Part shown: positions 14,965 to 21,790 of the stretch, one piece after another
How the letters are laid out: each line of letters begins with the position of its first letter
Numbering within the stretch: position 1 is the first letter of the stretch
NCBI GenBank assembly: GCA_937958145.1
Contig: CALGOE010000287.1
Span: forward strand, 1-23,165
Reading direction: 5' to 3'
Length of the DNA: 23,165 bases
From: an uncultured Desulfobacca sp.
GTDB lineage: Bacteria > Desulfobacterota > Desulfobaccia > Desulfobaccales > Desulfobaccaceae
Translations under genes and position numbers: made by a program
Notes under the pieces: generated by a model
What the model was told of the DNA's origin: nothing
Database searches by the model: none
What the model saw: only the letters and a program-made list of their open reading frames with translations

Positions 14965-15158
14965 CCATGACGGTTGCCAGGCCCAGCCTGGCGCAACCGG
15001 CCCAAGCTTAAATGTTGTTGGAAGAATATGAAAAAATACAGATCACCCTTTGCATTTTTGCACATGAGGGTCTAATGTCGTTGCACCCAGCATTGAGCCA
15101 ATTTTAAGTTTTTATTAACAATAATAAACGCTTATATGTGCAAAAAAGTTAACATGAT

Positions 15159-15176
15159 GTTCTCGATGTTGAACAT
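15159..15176. repeat. Dyad-symmetric operator candidate, copy 3
   Basis: GTTCTCGATGTTGAACAT has outer arms ATGTTC/GAACAT (15157-15176) with an eight-base spacer, the same geometry as the two sites upstream of the polysaccharide operon, and agrees with copy 2 at 14 of 18 bases. It stands about 88 bp upstream of the inferred start of the sigma-54-type promoter at 15229-15244. A separate inverted repeat TTTCATG/CATGAAA lies between them. Confidence 0.5.
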
Positions 15177-15228
15177 ACTTTCATGCCTGACATCATGAAA
15201 ACCCCTGAAAATCTATATTGACCATTTT

Positions 15229-15244
15229 TGGTACAATTATTGCT
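15229..15244 (+). promoter_or_regulatory. Sigma-54-type (-24/-12) promoter of a small membrane protein gene
   Basis: TGGTACAATTATTGCT: GG at 15230-15231, exactly ten bases, GC at 15242-15243, with the AC and TTGCW positions of the RpoN consensus also kept. Transcription would start near 15255, about 40 nt before the ATG at 15295. A dyad site of the polysaccharide-operon type is correctly placed upstream. Confidence 0.55.
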
Positions 15245-15294
15245 AATGTAAAGAGGCAGGTTCGGTAATTCTACTTGTCAGGCGGTGGGCGAAA

Positions 15295-15402
15295 ATGTTT
15301 CTGGCTGGGTTTTTGATTGGAATAATTGTCGGTTATATCATGACGATACTGTATACTTCCTACCGACTAAAAAGGAATATCTCTTCGAGAAAAAGTGAAT
15401 AG
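15295..15402 (+). CDS. Small single-helix membrane protein (35 residues), unknown function
   Basis: The predicted protein has a hydrophobic N-terminal helix (residues 1-20, MFLAGFLIGIIVGYIMTILY) followed by a short basic tail (YRLKRNISSRKSE), which by the positive-inside rule would leave the tail in the cytoplasm. Glycines at 5, 9 and 13, four apart, could favour helix packing. The size and pattern resemble small one-helix proteins such as DUF3789, but this is only a likeness. The ribosome site is weak (GGTGGG seven bases or so upstream). Support for a real gene comes from the sigma-54-type promoter 40 nt upstream and the dyad site before it. It stands alone; the next gene in this direction is the cobalt transporter more than 1 kb away. 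Confidence 0.5.
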   Translation: MFLAGFLIGIIVGYIMTILYTSYRLKRNISSRKSE

Positions 15403-15620
15403 TTTTTATTAAAAGGAGCATAAAATTAATAACATTGCTTCTTCTCCTCGTAGGGGTGGGGTAACCCCGCTTCGGCAAAAATTCTCTTTAATTTGAAATT
15501 ACACGTGCAATCAATTTATTGCATTAAGCAATAGAGGAATGTTCAAATATAATTGATCGATTATTATTTGTCAGCAGATTAACTGTTTGCAATTATTAAA
15601 AATTTTAGTCAACTTAAGGC

Positions 15621-16001
15621 ATGAATAAAATGAATTCCCGACCTCGTCCACCCAAAGCTCAAAAACGTGTCCGCCGCTTGGCGGTGCAGGCTGTATTGTA
15701 AGGAAAAACACAGGTCGAAGTGGTCAGAAGGGATGGGGTTACCAGGCAGGCCGGTGGTAAATGGGTCAAAGCCCATCGCCAAGGCGGCATGCCAGCCCCG
15801 AAAGCCGAGCGGCACGGCCGCCCCCAAGGTGGCTCTCTTTTACCCTGGCCTGCGGCCCAGATCGCCAAGGCCGTGGTAGATCATCATGGCTGCCTTGGGC
15901 TTTCCAAAAAAAAGACCTCATCGCATAAATTTATGCATTGCATCAAAAAATCCGCCAACGCCACCGCCCTTGCCCCGAAAGGCGTGCAGCGACTATGTTA
16001 G
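15621..16001 (+). other. GC-rich stretch with an interrupted open frame, not recognised
   Basis: One plus-strand frame runs from the ATG at 15621 for 26 codons to a TAA at 15699-15701, then stays open to 16001. The predicted peptides are basic (residues such as RPRPPKAQKRVRRLAVQAVL, then a Gly/Lys/Ala-rich part) and match nothing I know. Other frames on both strands are also open for 60-90 codons, as expected from high GC, so openness is weak evidence. It could be a decayed gene or plain non-coding DNA. Confidence 0.2.
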
Positions 16002-16133
16002 CCAAAGATGAGAAAACGCCCGCCGGGGGCTGGCCCCTGGGTTTGGTTTCTCTGGTTGGGCGCCGTTTATCGTTGCCAATTTTCGAGGAAGAAATACAAA
16101 TCATGAAACGCATCTGGATTATAGAGGAAAGGC

Positions 16134-16162
16134 TTGACGGACGGCAACGCCCGTGTTAATAA
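16134..16162 (+). promoter_or_regulatory. Sigma-70-type promoter of the cobalt transporter operon
   Basis: TTGACG (16134-16139), a 17-bp spacer, then TAATAA (16157-16162). Transcription would begin near 16169, about 12 nt before the first helix of the cobalamin riboswitch, the arrangement expected for riboswitch control. Confidence 0.6.
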
Positions 16163-16180
16163 TGTCTCCCAATAACATAG

Positions 16181-16334
16181 ATCACGGCGCCTGAAAGGGC
16201 TTAATAGGGAAGAGGGGTGGAAATCCCCCGCGGACCCGCCGCTGTAAGCGAGGACAAAGGGCATAATGCCACTGGTCGTCATGACTGGGAAGGCGCCCGG
16301 CGGATGAGTCGCAAGCCAGAAGACCTGCCGTGAT
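16181..16334 (+). promoter_or_regulatory. Cobalamin riboswitch 1 (upstream of cbiMNQO)
   Basis: The aptamer is closed by a perfect eight-pair stem, ATCACGGC (16181-16188) with GCCGTGAT (16327-16334). Inside are the conserved elements of the AdoCbl class: TTAATAGGGAAG, GGTGGAAATCC, CGCGGACCCGCCGCTGTAAG, GCCACTG (16268-16274), GGGAAGGCG and the B12 box AAGCCAGAAGACCTGCC (16313-16329). It lies between a good promoter and an intrinsic terminator, so binding of adenosylcobalamin should stop transcription of the transporter genes. CCTGCC inside the B12 box can also pair with GGCAGG at 16380-16385, a possible alternative fold. Confidence 0.93.
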
Positions 16335-16338
16335 GTTA

Positions 16339-16370
16339 CACTCCACACGACCCGGTGGACCGGGGGAGTG
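16339..16370 (+). other. Hairpin between riboswitch 1 and its terminator
   Basis: CACTCC/GGAGTG (16339-16344 and 16365-16370) and CCCGGT/ACCGGG (16351-16356 and 16359-16364) form a twelve-pair stem with a two-base loop and one six-base bulge. No U-tract follows. It is probably a spacer element of the expression platform that brings the riboswitch and terminator together. Confidence 0.45.
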
Positions 16371-16403
16371 AAGCCTCGAGGCAGGGCTTTAAAAACGGAA
16401 AGT

Positions 16404-16436
16404 CCGCATTGCGTTTAGCGCGATGCGGTTTTTTTT
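16404..16436 (+). terminator. Intrinsic terminator of riboswitch 1
   Basis: CCGCATTGCG (16404-16413) pairs with CGCGATGCGG (16419-16428), ten pairs including one G-U, around the loop TTTAG, followed by eight T (16429-16436). It lies 25 bp before the cbiM start and is placed to end transcription when the riboswitch is occupied. A short hairpin CGGA/TCCG (16396-16406) overlaps its left arm and may compete weakly. Confidence 0.88.
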
Positions 16437-16461
16437 ATGCACATTCATGAGGAGGTGGCGT

Positions 16462-17139
16462 ATGCACATTATGGAAGGTTTTCTGCCCGTTTCCCATGCC
16501 GTCGGCTGGAGTCTGGCGTCCCTGCCGTTCGTCGGCTACGGCCTGCACGTCATCAAAAAGATTCTGCAGGAAAGACCCCAGCAGCGCATGCTCCTGGGCG
16601 TGGCCACGGCTTTTACTTTTGTCTTGTCGGCCCTGAAAATGCCCTCGGTCACCGGCAGTTGTTCCCACCCCACCGGCACGGGTCTGGGGGCTATTCTCTT
16701 CGGACCGGTGGTCATGGCCCCCATCGGGCTGGTCGTTCTTTTTTTTCAGGCCCTGCTCCTGGCCCACGGCGGTCTGACCACCCTGGGGGCCAACGTCTTC
16801 TCCATGGGTATTGTCGGACCGTTCGCCGCCTACGGCATTTTTCGCCTAAGCCGCGGTCTGGGCCTGCCCTTTGGTCTGTCGGTCTTTCTGGCCGCAGCCA
16901 TGGCCGACCTGTTGACCTATATCACCACCTCCGTGCAATTAGCCTGGGCCTTCCCCGACCCCAGCGGCGGTTTTGCCGCCTCCTTCCTCAAGTTTGCCGG
17001 CATCTTTGCCATTACCCAGATTCCTTTGGCCATCAGTGAAGGCCTCCTGACCGTGGTGGTGGCCAATACCCTGAAGCGGTTCAATTCTTCGGAATTGCAG
17101 GAAATGAAAGTCTTGGCCAGTCAGGAGGTGCGAGTATGA
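16462..17139 (+). CDS. cbiM: Cobalt ECF transporter substrate-binding membrane protein CbiM
   Basis: 225 residues, an integral membrane protein with six to seven helices. The N-terminus MHIMEGFLPVSHAVGW carries the histidine at position 2 that is a metal ligand in this family, so the exact start matters. The ATG at 16462 is chosen because AGGAGG stands six bases upstream; an earlier in-frame ATG lies within the terminator stem. Further family blocks are ALKMPSVTGSCSHPTGTGLGAILFG (about 55-79, split: SCSHPTGTGLG) and LLLAHGGLTTLGANVFSMGIVG. It forms the S-component that binds Co2+ and works with CbiN, CbiQ and CbiO. First gene after riboswitch 1; its stop overlaps cbiN by ATGA. Confidence 0.95.
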   Translation: MHIMEGFLPVSHAVGWSLASLPFVGYGLHVIKKILQERPQQRMLLGVATAFTFVLSALKMPSVTGSCSHPTGTGLGAILFGPVVMAPIGLVVLFFQALLLAHGGLTTLGANVFSMGIVGPFAAYGIFRLSRGLGLPFGLSVFLAAAMADLLTYITTSVQLAWAFPDPSGGFAASFLKFAGIFAITQIPLAISEGLLTVVVANTLKRFNSSELQEMKVLASQEVRV

Positions 17140-17453
17140 AAAAGTACCAGAATCTACTGCTTCTTGCGGGTGTCATCGTCCTTTTGGTTGTGCCGCTGCT
17201 GCTGGTTGAAAAATCTCCACCGACGCCGGGTCAGCAAGAAGTGGAGATTTTCGCCGGTGCCGATGGCCAGGCCAAAGATTTGGTGGTTGAGATCCAGCCG
17301 AATTATAAACCCTGGTTCCAGCCCATACTGGAACCGCCCAGCGGCGAGATCGAATCTCTCCTCTTTGCCTTGCAGGCGGCGTTAGGGGCCGGCTTTCTGG
17401 GGTATTATTTGGGCAGCGCGGTTACTGCTGCCAGGATCCGGCAGAAGTCCTAA
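17136..17453 (+). CDS. cbiN: Cobalt transporter auxiliary subunit CbiN
   Basis: 105 residues with two membrane helices (about 6-24 and 76-97) joined by an extracytoplasmic loop that contains the family segment EIQPNYKPWFQPILEPPSGEIES (split: NYKPWFQPILEPPSGEIES, 56-74). CbiN is needed to load metal into CbiM. The ATG overlaps the cbiM stop (ATGA) and the TAA is followed at once by the cbiQ ATG. Confidence 0.93.
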   Translation: MKKYQNLLLLAGVIVLLVVPLLLVEKSPPTPGQQEVEIFAGADGQAKDLVVEIQPNYKPWFQPILEPPSGEIESLLFALQAALGAGFLGYYLGSAVTAARIRQKS

Positions 17454-18212
17454 ATGCTGATCGAATATTGGGCCTATAACAACCGTTGGCGGTGGGTTCA
17501 TCCCGCCGCCAAAGGCTTAGTGACCTTGAGTGCTTTTGTGAGTGCCTTTGTGGCGGCGACACCCTGGTTTCTCTTGGCTCTGACTTTGGCGCTGGCCATG
17601 CTTACGATCTGGGGCGCGGGCATACCATGGCGCTACTATCTGCGGGTCTTTCTCCCCCCTTTGACGTTTCTGGTCATCAGCGCCGCCACGCTGCTCATCG
17701 CCGTTGATGGCCCGGCCACTTCTTGGCCCTTGTCCTGGCGCTGGGAACCGGCTCAATTCCCGCTGGTGGCCCTCATTTGCGGTCGTTCTCTGGCCTGTCT
17801 GGCGGCGCTGTTGCTGCTGGCCCTGACCACCCCCATGACCGATCTGATCACCCTGTTGCGGCGCCTGCGCACACCGGCCATCCTGGTGGAACTGATGACG
17901 CTGGGCTACCGCACCATCTTTGTCTTGTTGGCCGCCGTCCATGATATCACCACCGCCCAGAAGGCCCGGCTGGGTTATGCCAGCCTGGCGGCGGCGCGGC
18001 GCTCCTTTGGTATGATGATTGCCGTTCTGGCCATCCAGGTCTGGCAACGGGCCGCCGCCCTGTCCATGGCCGCCGCGGCTCGGGGCGGCGATGGCCCGCT
18101 GCGCTTTCTGGACCACGATTTTTCGCCACGTCGTCATGATCTTCTCATTGCGGCCTCGTTTAGTTCGGTTTTATTGTTCACTGCGATTCTCGTGCGGTAT
18201 GCCGGCTCATGA
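17454..18212 (+). CDS. cbiQ: Cobalt ECF transporter T component CbiQ
   Basis: 252 residues, an integral membrane protein with about five hydrophobic segments. The cytoplasmic coupling helices show the typical T-component pattern LLRRLRTPAILVELMTLGYRTIF (split: RLRTPAILVELMTLGYRTIF) and, near residue 200, AAALSMAAAARGGDG with the A-x-x-x-R-G motif that contacts the ATPase. It starts directly after the cbiN stop (TAAATG) without an obvious separate ribosome site, so it is likely translated by coupling, and ends in an ATGA overlap with cbiO. Confidence 0.93.
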   Translation: MLIEYWAYNNRWRWVHPAAKGLVTLSAFVSAFVAATPWFLLALTLALAMLTIWGAGIPWRYYLRVFLPPLTFLVISAATLLIAVDGPATSWPLSWRWEPAQFPLVALICGRSLACLAALLLLALTTPMTDLITLLRRLRTPAILVELMTLGYRTIFVLLAAVHDITTAQKARLGYASLAAARRSFGMMIAVLAIQVWQRAAALSMAAAARGGDGPLRFLDHDFSPRRHDLLIAASFSSVLLFTAILVRYAGS

Positions 18213-19081
18213 GCCTCCCCCTCATTGAACTTAGGGAAGTCACCTTTAGGTATCCGGATGGCAGCCCGGGTTTGGCCAACTGTTCCCTGAGCATCTTCAG
18301 GGGCAGCCGCACCGCCATTCTGGGCGTCAACGGCTCCGGCAAGACCACCCTCTGCCTGCATCTCAATGGCATTCTCCGCCCTCAGGCCGGGACGGTCCTA
18401 TTTGACGGCCAGCCCCTGGATTACCGCCGCCCAGGCCTGAAAACCTTGCGCTCCCGGGTCGGGATCGTCTTCCAGAACCCGGAGACCCAGCTCCTGTCGG
18501 CCAGCGTTCGGGAAGACGTCTCTTTCGGCCCCATGAACCTGGGGCTGGACCGCAGCCTGGTCCAGGAGAGGGTCGAACAGGCCCTGGCCGCGGTCGGCCT
18601 CACCGCGCTGGCCGACAAACCCGTGCATGCCCTGAGCTTTGGCCAAAAAAAGCGCGTCTGCCTGGCCGGCGTCCTGGCCATGCAACCGGAAGTCATTGTG
18701 TTGGACGAGCCCTTTGCCGGCCTGGATCATCCCATGCAAAGGAATCTTCAGGGCATTCTGGCCGAGCTCTGGGCCCAGGGCACGACCATGATCATCTGCA
18801 GCCACGATCTGGATTTTGCTTATGAATGGGCCGATCACTGGCACATTCTGGCGCAGGGCACGGCGGCCGGCAGTTGGGCGGGTCACCAAATCCCTCACGT
18901 CCTCACCGAGGTGGCCGGCTTTGGCTTGGGTATCCCGACCGTGGCTCACCTCTACCGCCAGCTGCTCTCCGCCGGGCTGATCTCCCCTTTGAGCCAGCCT
19001 CCCCGCAGCCAGACAGAACTGTTGACCCTCATCAAACCGGTCAACCCCAGGCTTGATCGACAGCAAACCGAGGTCACCTAA
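18209..19081 (+). CDS. cbiO: Cobalt ECF transporter ATP-binding protein CbiO
   Basis: 290 residues with a full ABC ATPase: Walker A GVNGSGKTT (39-47), Q-loop VFQNPETQL (87-95), signature LSFGQKKRV (142-150), Walker B VIVLDEP (162-168) with Glu167, D-loop AGLD and H-loop His199. The C-terminal 80 residues are typical of the CbiO class. A single ATPase is present, as usual for cobalt systems, so it would act as a homodimer. It is the last gene of the transporter operon; a new promoter and riboswitch begin seven bases after its stop. Confidence 0.95.
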   Translation: MSLPLIELREVTFRYPDGSPGLANCSLSIFRGSRTAILGVNGSGKTTLCLHLNGILRPQAGTVLFDGQPLDYRRPGLKTLRSRVGIVFQNPETQLLSASVREDVSFGPMNLGLDRSLVQERVEQALAAVGLTALADKPVHALSFGQKKRVCLAGVLAMQPEVIVLDEPFAGLDHPMQRNLQGILAELWAQGTTMIICSHDLDFAYEWADHWHILAQGTAAGSWAGHQIPHVLTEVAGFGLGIPTVAHLYRQLLSAGLISPLSQPPRSQTELLTLIKPVNPRLDRQQTEVT

Positions 19082-19087
19082 AATGGG

Positions 19088-19117
19088 TTGACAAAACCGG
19101 GGATCTGCGGGTATGTA
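19088..19117 (+). promoter_or_regulatory. Sigma-70-type promoter of the corrin biosynthesis operon
   Basis: A perfect TTGACA (19088-19093) is followed by 18 bp and TATGTA (19112-19117). The expected start lies just before the first helix of riboswitch 2 (19125). It gives the biosynthetic genes a transcript separate from the transporter genes. Confidence 0.6.
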
Positions 19118-19124
19118 GTAGATA

Positions 19125-19285
19125 TCTGGGTGCCCAACCGGGCTAACAGGGAAGCCGGTGCAAATCCGGCGCGGTCCCGCCGCTGTGACCGGGGACTAAA
19201 CCTGCTTGAGGCCACTGTCGTTCACGCAGGACGATGGGAAGGCGCAGGGAGTAGAAGGATCCGGGAGCCAGAAGACCTGCCCAGA
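19125..19285 (+). promoter_or_regulatory. Cobalamin riboswitch 2 (upstream of cbiK)
   Basis: Closed by TCTGGG (19125-19130) with CCCAGA (19280-19285). The core has GGTGCCC, TAACAGGGAAGCCGGTG, CAAATCCGGCGCGGTCCCG, CCGCTGTGACCGGGGAC, GCCACTG (near 19211-19217), GATGGGAAGGCG and the B12 box GAGCCAGAAGACCTGCC (19265-19281). It differs from riboswitch 1 in most peripheral bases and has a longer arm near 19200-19230, so it is not a recent copy. A terminator about 100 bp downstream makes transcriptional OFF control by adenosylcobalamin likely. Confidence 0.93.
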
Positions 19286-19381
19286 ACGGTCTGTGCGGTG
19301 CGCACGACACCAGAGCAGACGCCAGGCGGCCAAGGAACCAACCGGCGCCGCCAGCCGCTTAAGGAAGAATAAACTGGGTAT

Positions 19382-19413
19382 ATCCTTAAGTCTCTTTGAC
19401 TTAAGGATTTTTT
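19382..19413 (+). terminator. Intrinsic terminator of riboswitch 2, with antiterminator partner
   Basis: ATCCTTAAGTC (19382-19392) pairs perfectly with GACTTAAGGAT (19398-19408) around loop TCTTT, followed by a T-rich run (TTTTTTGTTTTT to 19419). Upstream, CTTAAGGA at 19358-19365 is the exact complement of TCCTTAAG (19383-19390) in the left arm, so an antiterminator of eight pairs can form instead. This supports control of transcription by riboswitch 2. Confidence 0.88.
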
Positions 19414-19501
19414 GTTTTTGAGGGATCTCTCAGGCCAGGCCGGCGCCTGCCCCCGGGCCGGGCCAGAGCCCCGCCCCATGTCTGAGCAAAGAGCCGATAT
19501 T

Positions 19502-20380
19502 ATGCCGATTCCGATTCTTGTCACGGCGTTCGGGACCACCACCAAGGCCCTGGAGACCTATAGCTTGATGGATATTGCTATCCGTCAGGAATTCCCCGGC
19601 CACGAGGTGCACTGGGCTTTCTCCTCCCGGATGGTCAAAGATCGCCTGCACCGGGCCCGCCAAGTTGAGATCAAGCACCCCCATCAGGTGTTGCTGGATT
19701 TGCAGCAACAGGGGCATGTCTGGGCGGTGGTGCAATCCCTGCATCTGCTGGCCGGGCATGAGTTCTTTCGACTCCTGGAAGAAGTGTCCTCCTCTCCCGT
19801 GCGCACGAGTATCGGGCTGCCGTTGTTGAGTTCCTTGGCTGATTACCAGCGATTGGCTGAAGCCCTCATCCGCCAACATGGACCCATGCCTGGAGAAGCC
19901 CTGGTTCTGGTCGGCCATGGCACCGATCACCCGGCGTGGTCTGCCTACCCGGCCCTGGAAGCAATCATGCGTCAGCGCTATGGTCCGGGGGTATACGTGG
20001 GGGTCATCGAAGGATATCCCGATCAGGACCAGGTTGTCAGGGAGATTGTCAAGGCGGGGCATCGCGCGGCAAAATTGGTCCCCCTGATGCTGGTGGCCGG
20101 CAGGCATTTCCAGGAGGATCTTACCGAGGGGGAGGATTCCTGGCGAGCGGTGTTGGCGGCCGCGGGGCTGCAGGTGGAAGTGGCAGCGGCCGGATTGGGG
20201 ACCCAGGAGGGGGTCGTGCGCATTTTTCTCGACCATATCCGCGCCGCTCTGGAGGTCATCCCGGCGACAGCCGGCCAGCGCCCTGCCGTCGGCGGCGGGC
20301 GGGCTGCCGGCACCCTGAGCACCCTGGAGAGTGTTTTTCCGGAGCAGCAGGAGTCCCTGCAGTTTGCCGGTCGGGACTGA
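19502..20380 (+). CDS. cbiK: Anaerobic cobaltochelatase (sirohydrochlorin cobaltochelatase) CbiK
   Basis: 292 residues from the ATG at 19502. It inserts Co2+ into sirohydrochlorin (or its precursor) at the start of the anaerobic corrin pathway. Family features are ILVTAFGTTTKALETY at the N-terminus, the metal/catalytic His139 in VGHGTDHPAWSAYP, Glu170 in GVIEGYPD and His202 in LMLVAGRHFQEDL; the spacing of these three fits characterised CbiK proteins. No signal peptide is present, so this is the cytoplasmic type. An in-frame ATG at 19478 is an alternative; neither has a strong ribosome site, and the frame before that runs into the terminator. About 40 residues after the last family helix (from 252) form an Ala/Gly/Pro-rich tail not usual in CbiK. 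Confidence 0.92.
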   Translation: MPIPILVTAFGTTTKALETYSLMDIAIRQEFPGHEVHWAFSSRMVKDRLHRARQVEIKHPHQVLLDLQQQGHVWAVVQSLHLLAGHEFFRLLEEVSSSPVRTSIGLPLLSSLADYQRLAEALIRQHGPMPGEALVLVGHGTDHPAWSAYPALEAIMRQRYGPGVYVGVIEGYPDQDQVVREIVKAGHRAAKLVPLMLVAGRHFQEDLTEGEDSWRAVLAAAGLQVEVAAAGLGTQEGVVRIFLDHIRAALEVIPATAGQRPAVGGGRAAGTLSTLESVFPEQQESLQFAGRD

Positions 20381-20398
20381 TCAGACCTCAGATCAGAT

Positions 20399-21790
20399 AT
20401 GACGAATAATCAATCGGATACAATCAAAGGCCTGGTGATCGCCGGCACCCATAGCGGGGTAGGGAAGACCATGGTCACCCTGGGGCTCCTGGCTGCCTGG
20501 AAGCGCCGGGGTGTGGTGGTGCAACCCTTCAAAGTCGGGCCGGATTTCATCGATCCCGGCCACCCTGCCCAGGCCGCAGGGCGGCAGTCCCATAATCTGG
20601 ACAGTTGGATGCTGTCCCGGGAGGAAAACCGGCGGATTTTTTGGCGTTATGCAGCCACGGCGGAACTGGCCCTGGTGGAAGGGGTCATGGGTTTATTTGA
20701 CGGCTTTGGTGGCAGCAGCGAAGCCGGTTCGACGGCGCAAATGGCCAAGTGGCTGGGGCTGCCGGTGCTGCTGGTGGTGGATGTGCGGGCCATGGCCCGG
20801 AGTGTGGCGGCTCTGGTAAAGGGTGTTGCCACCTTTGACCCGGACCTGACCCTGGCCGGAGTGGTGTGCAACCGGGTATCCGGCCCCTCGCACCTGGCCC
20901 ACTTGCAGGAGGCCCTGACCACTCTCCCGGGCATCAGATGTTTCGGCGGTCTCCCCCGGGAGGAGGGTATTGCCATGCCCGAACGCCATCTCGGTCTGGT
21001 TACCGCCGCAGACTATCCTCTGGACGCAGCGGCCCTGGGTGCATTAGCCGATTGGGTAGAAAACCATCTCAATCTGGAAGATCTCTGGCAGTCCTTGCCG
21101 GAGGTGTCCAGACCGCGGCAGGCAGAGGCGGCGCCGCCGCTACTTCCTCGCATCCGCTTGGGCGTGGCCCGGGACCAGGCCTTTTGTTTCTATTATCCCG
21201 AGAATCTGGCCTGGCTTGAGTATTTCGGGGCGGAACTGGTGGAGTGCTCTCCTCTGCACGATCATGGCCTGCCTCCCGGTCTGAGTGGACTGTATCTGGG
21301 CGGCGGCTACCCGGAGTTATATGCGGCGGGCCTGGCCGCCAACGAAAGCTTCAAAGAGGACCTGCGGCGTCAAGCCTTGGCCGGCCTCCCCATCTACGCC
21401 GAATGTGGCGGCCTGATGTATCTCTGTGAGGCCCTGCAGGACGGCTCCGACAACCGGTATGCCATGGCCGGGGTCCTGCCCTTGCACGTCCGCATGCTCC
21501 CCCGGCTGAAGAGTCTGGGCTACCGGGAAGTGGTCTTATTGGCCGATACCCTGCTGGGACCGGCGGGGACCACCGTGCGAGGCCACGAGTTTCATTACTC
21601 GGAAATCATCGGCGACACCGCAGCCCTGCGCCAGGTATATCAGGTGGCGCCGCGCCAGGGAGGAGCCCCCCGACTGGAAGGGTACTCCCTGGGGAATGTC
21701 TTGGCCAGCTATCTGCACCTGCATTTTGGCAGCAATCCGGCCGCGGCAAAGGCGTTTACCCACGCCTGCCGCCTCTATCAGGAGATCTAA
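20399..21790 (+). CDS. cbiA: Cobyrinate a,c-diamide synthase CbiA
   Basis: 463 residues. It amidates the a and c side chains of (cobalt) cobyrinic acid using glutamine and ATP. The N-terminal synthetase domain has the P-loop GTHSGVGKT (16-24), KVGPDFIDPGHP (45-56), LVEGVMGLFDG (92-102) and VVDVRAMARS. The C-terminal glutaminase domain has LYLGGGYPELYA (298-309) and the nucleophile Cys336 in AECGGLMYL, and ends with SYLHLHFGSNP. Length is normal. It starts 18 bp after cbiK with a weak ribosome site and its TAA overlaps the cbiC ATG by one base (TAATG). Confidence 0.95.
   Translation: MTNNQSDTIKGLVIAGTHSGVGKTMVTLGLLAAWKRRGVVVQPFKVGPDFIDPGHPAQAAGRQSHNLDSWMLSREENRRIFWRYAATAELALVEGVMGLFDGFGGSSEAGSTAQMAKWLGLPVLLVVDVRAMARSVAALVKGVATFDPDLTLAGVVCNRVSGPSHLAHLQEALTTLPGIRCFGGLPREEGIAMPERHLGLVTAADYPLDAAALGALADWVENHLNLEDLWQSLPEVSRPRQAEAAPPLLPRIRLGVARDQAFCFYYPENLAWLEYFGAELVECSPLHDHGLPPGLSGLYLGGGYPELYAAGLAANESFKEDLRRQALAGLPIYAECGGLMYLCEALQDGSDNRYAMAGVLPLHVRMLPRLKSLGYREVVLLADTLLGPAGTTVRGHEFHYSEIIGDTAALRQVYQVAPRQGGAPRLEGYSLGNVLASYLHLHFGSNPAAAKAFTHACRLYQEI

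Larger units (their letters stand above)
14867..16180. other. Long intergenic region between the EF-G-like gene and the cobalt operon
   Basis: About 1.3 kb with only one convincing small gene (15295-15402). From about 15000 to 15620 it is AT-rich, unlike both flanks; from about 15640 to 16080 it is GC-rich again but holds no recognised gene. It contains the EF-G-like promoter (minus), a dyad site with a sigma-54-type promoter (plus), small inverted repeats such as TGCAAT/ATTGCA (near 15514-15531) and TTTCATG/CATGAAA (15179-15200), and the promoter of the first riboswitch. No transposase remnant, tRNA or long terminal repeat was recognised. Confidence 0.6.

Noticed and set aside
15028..15075. 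15-codon frame MKKYRSPFAFLHMRV
   Set aside because: Ribosome site too close (three bases) and no promoter or neighbour to support it.
15425..15496. Possible 23-codon frame from an ATT codon behind AAAAGGAG
   Set aside because: ATT starts are very rare, and the peptide resembles nothing; the purine tract alone is not enough.
16103..16159. 18-codon frame (MKRIWIIEERLDGRQRPC) before riboswitch 1
   Set aside because: It spans the promoter boxes at 16134-16162, so it would not be transcribed from that promoter; no good ribosome site.
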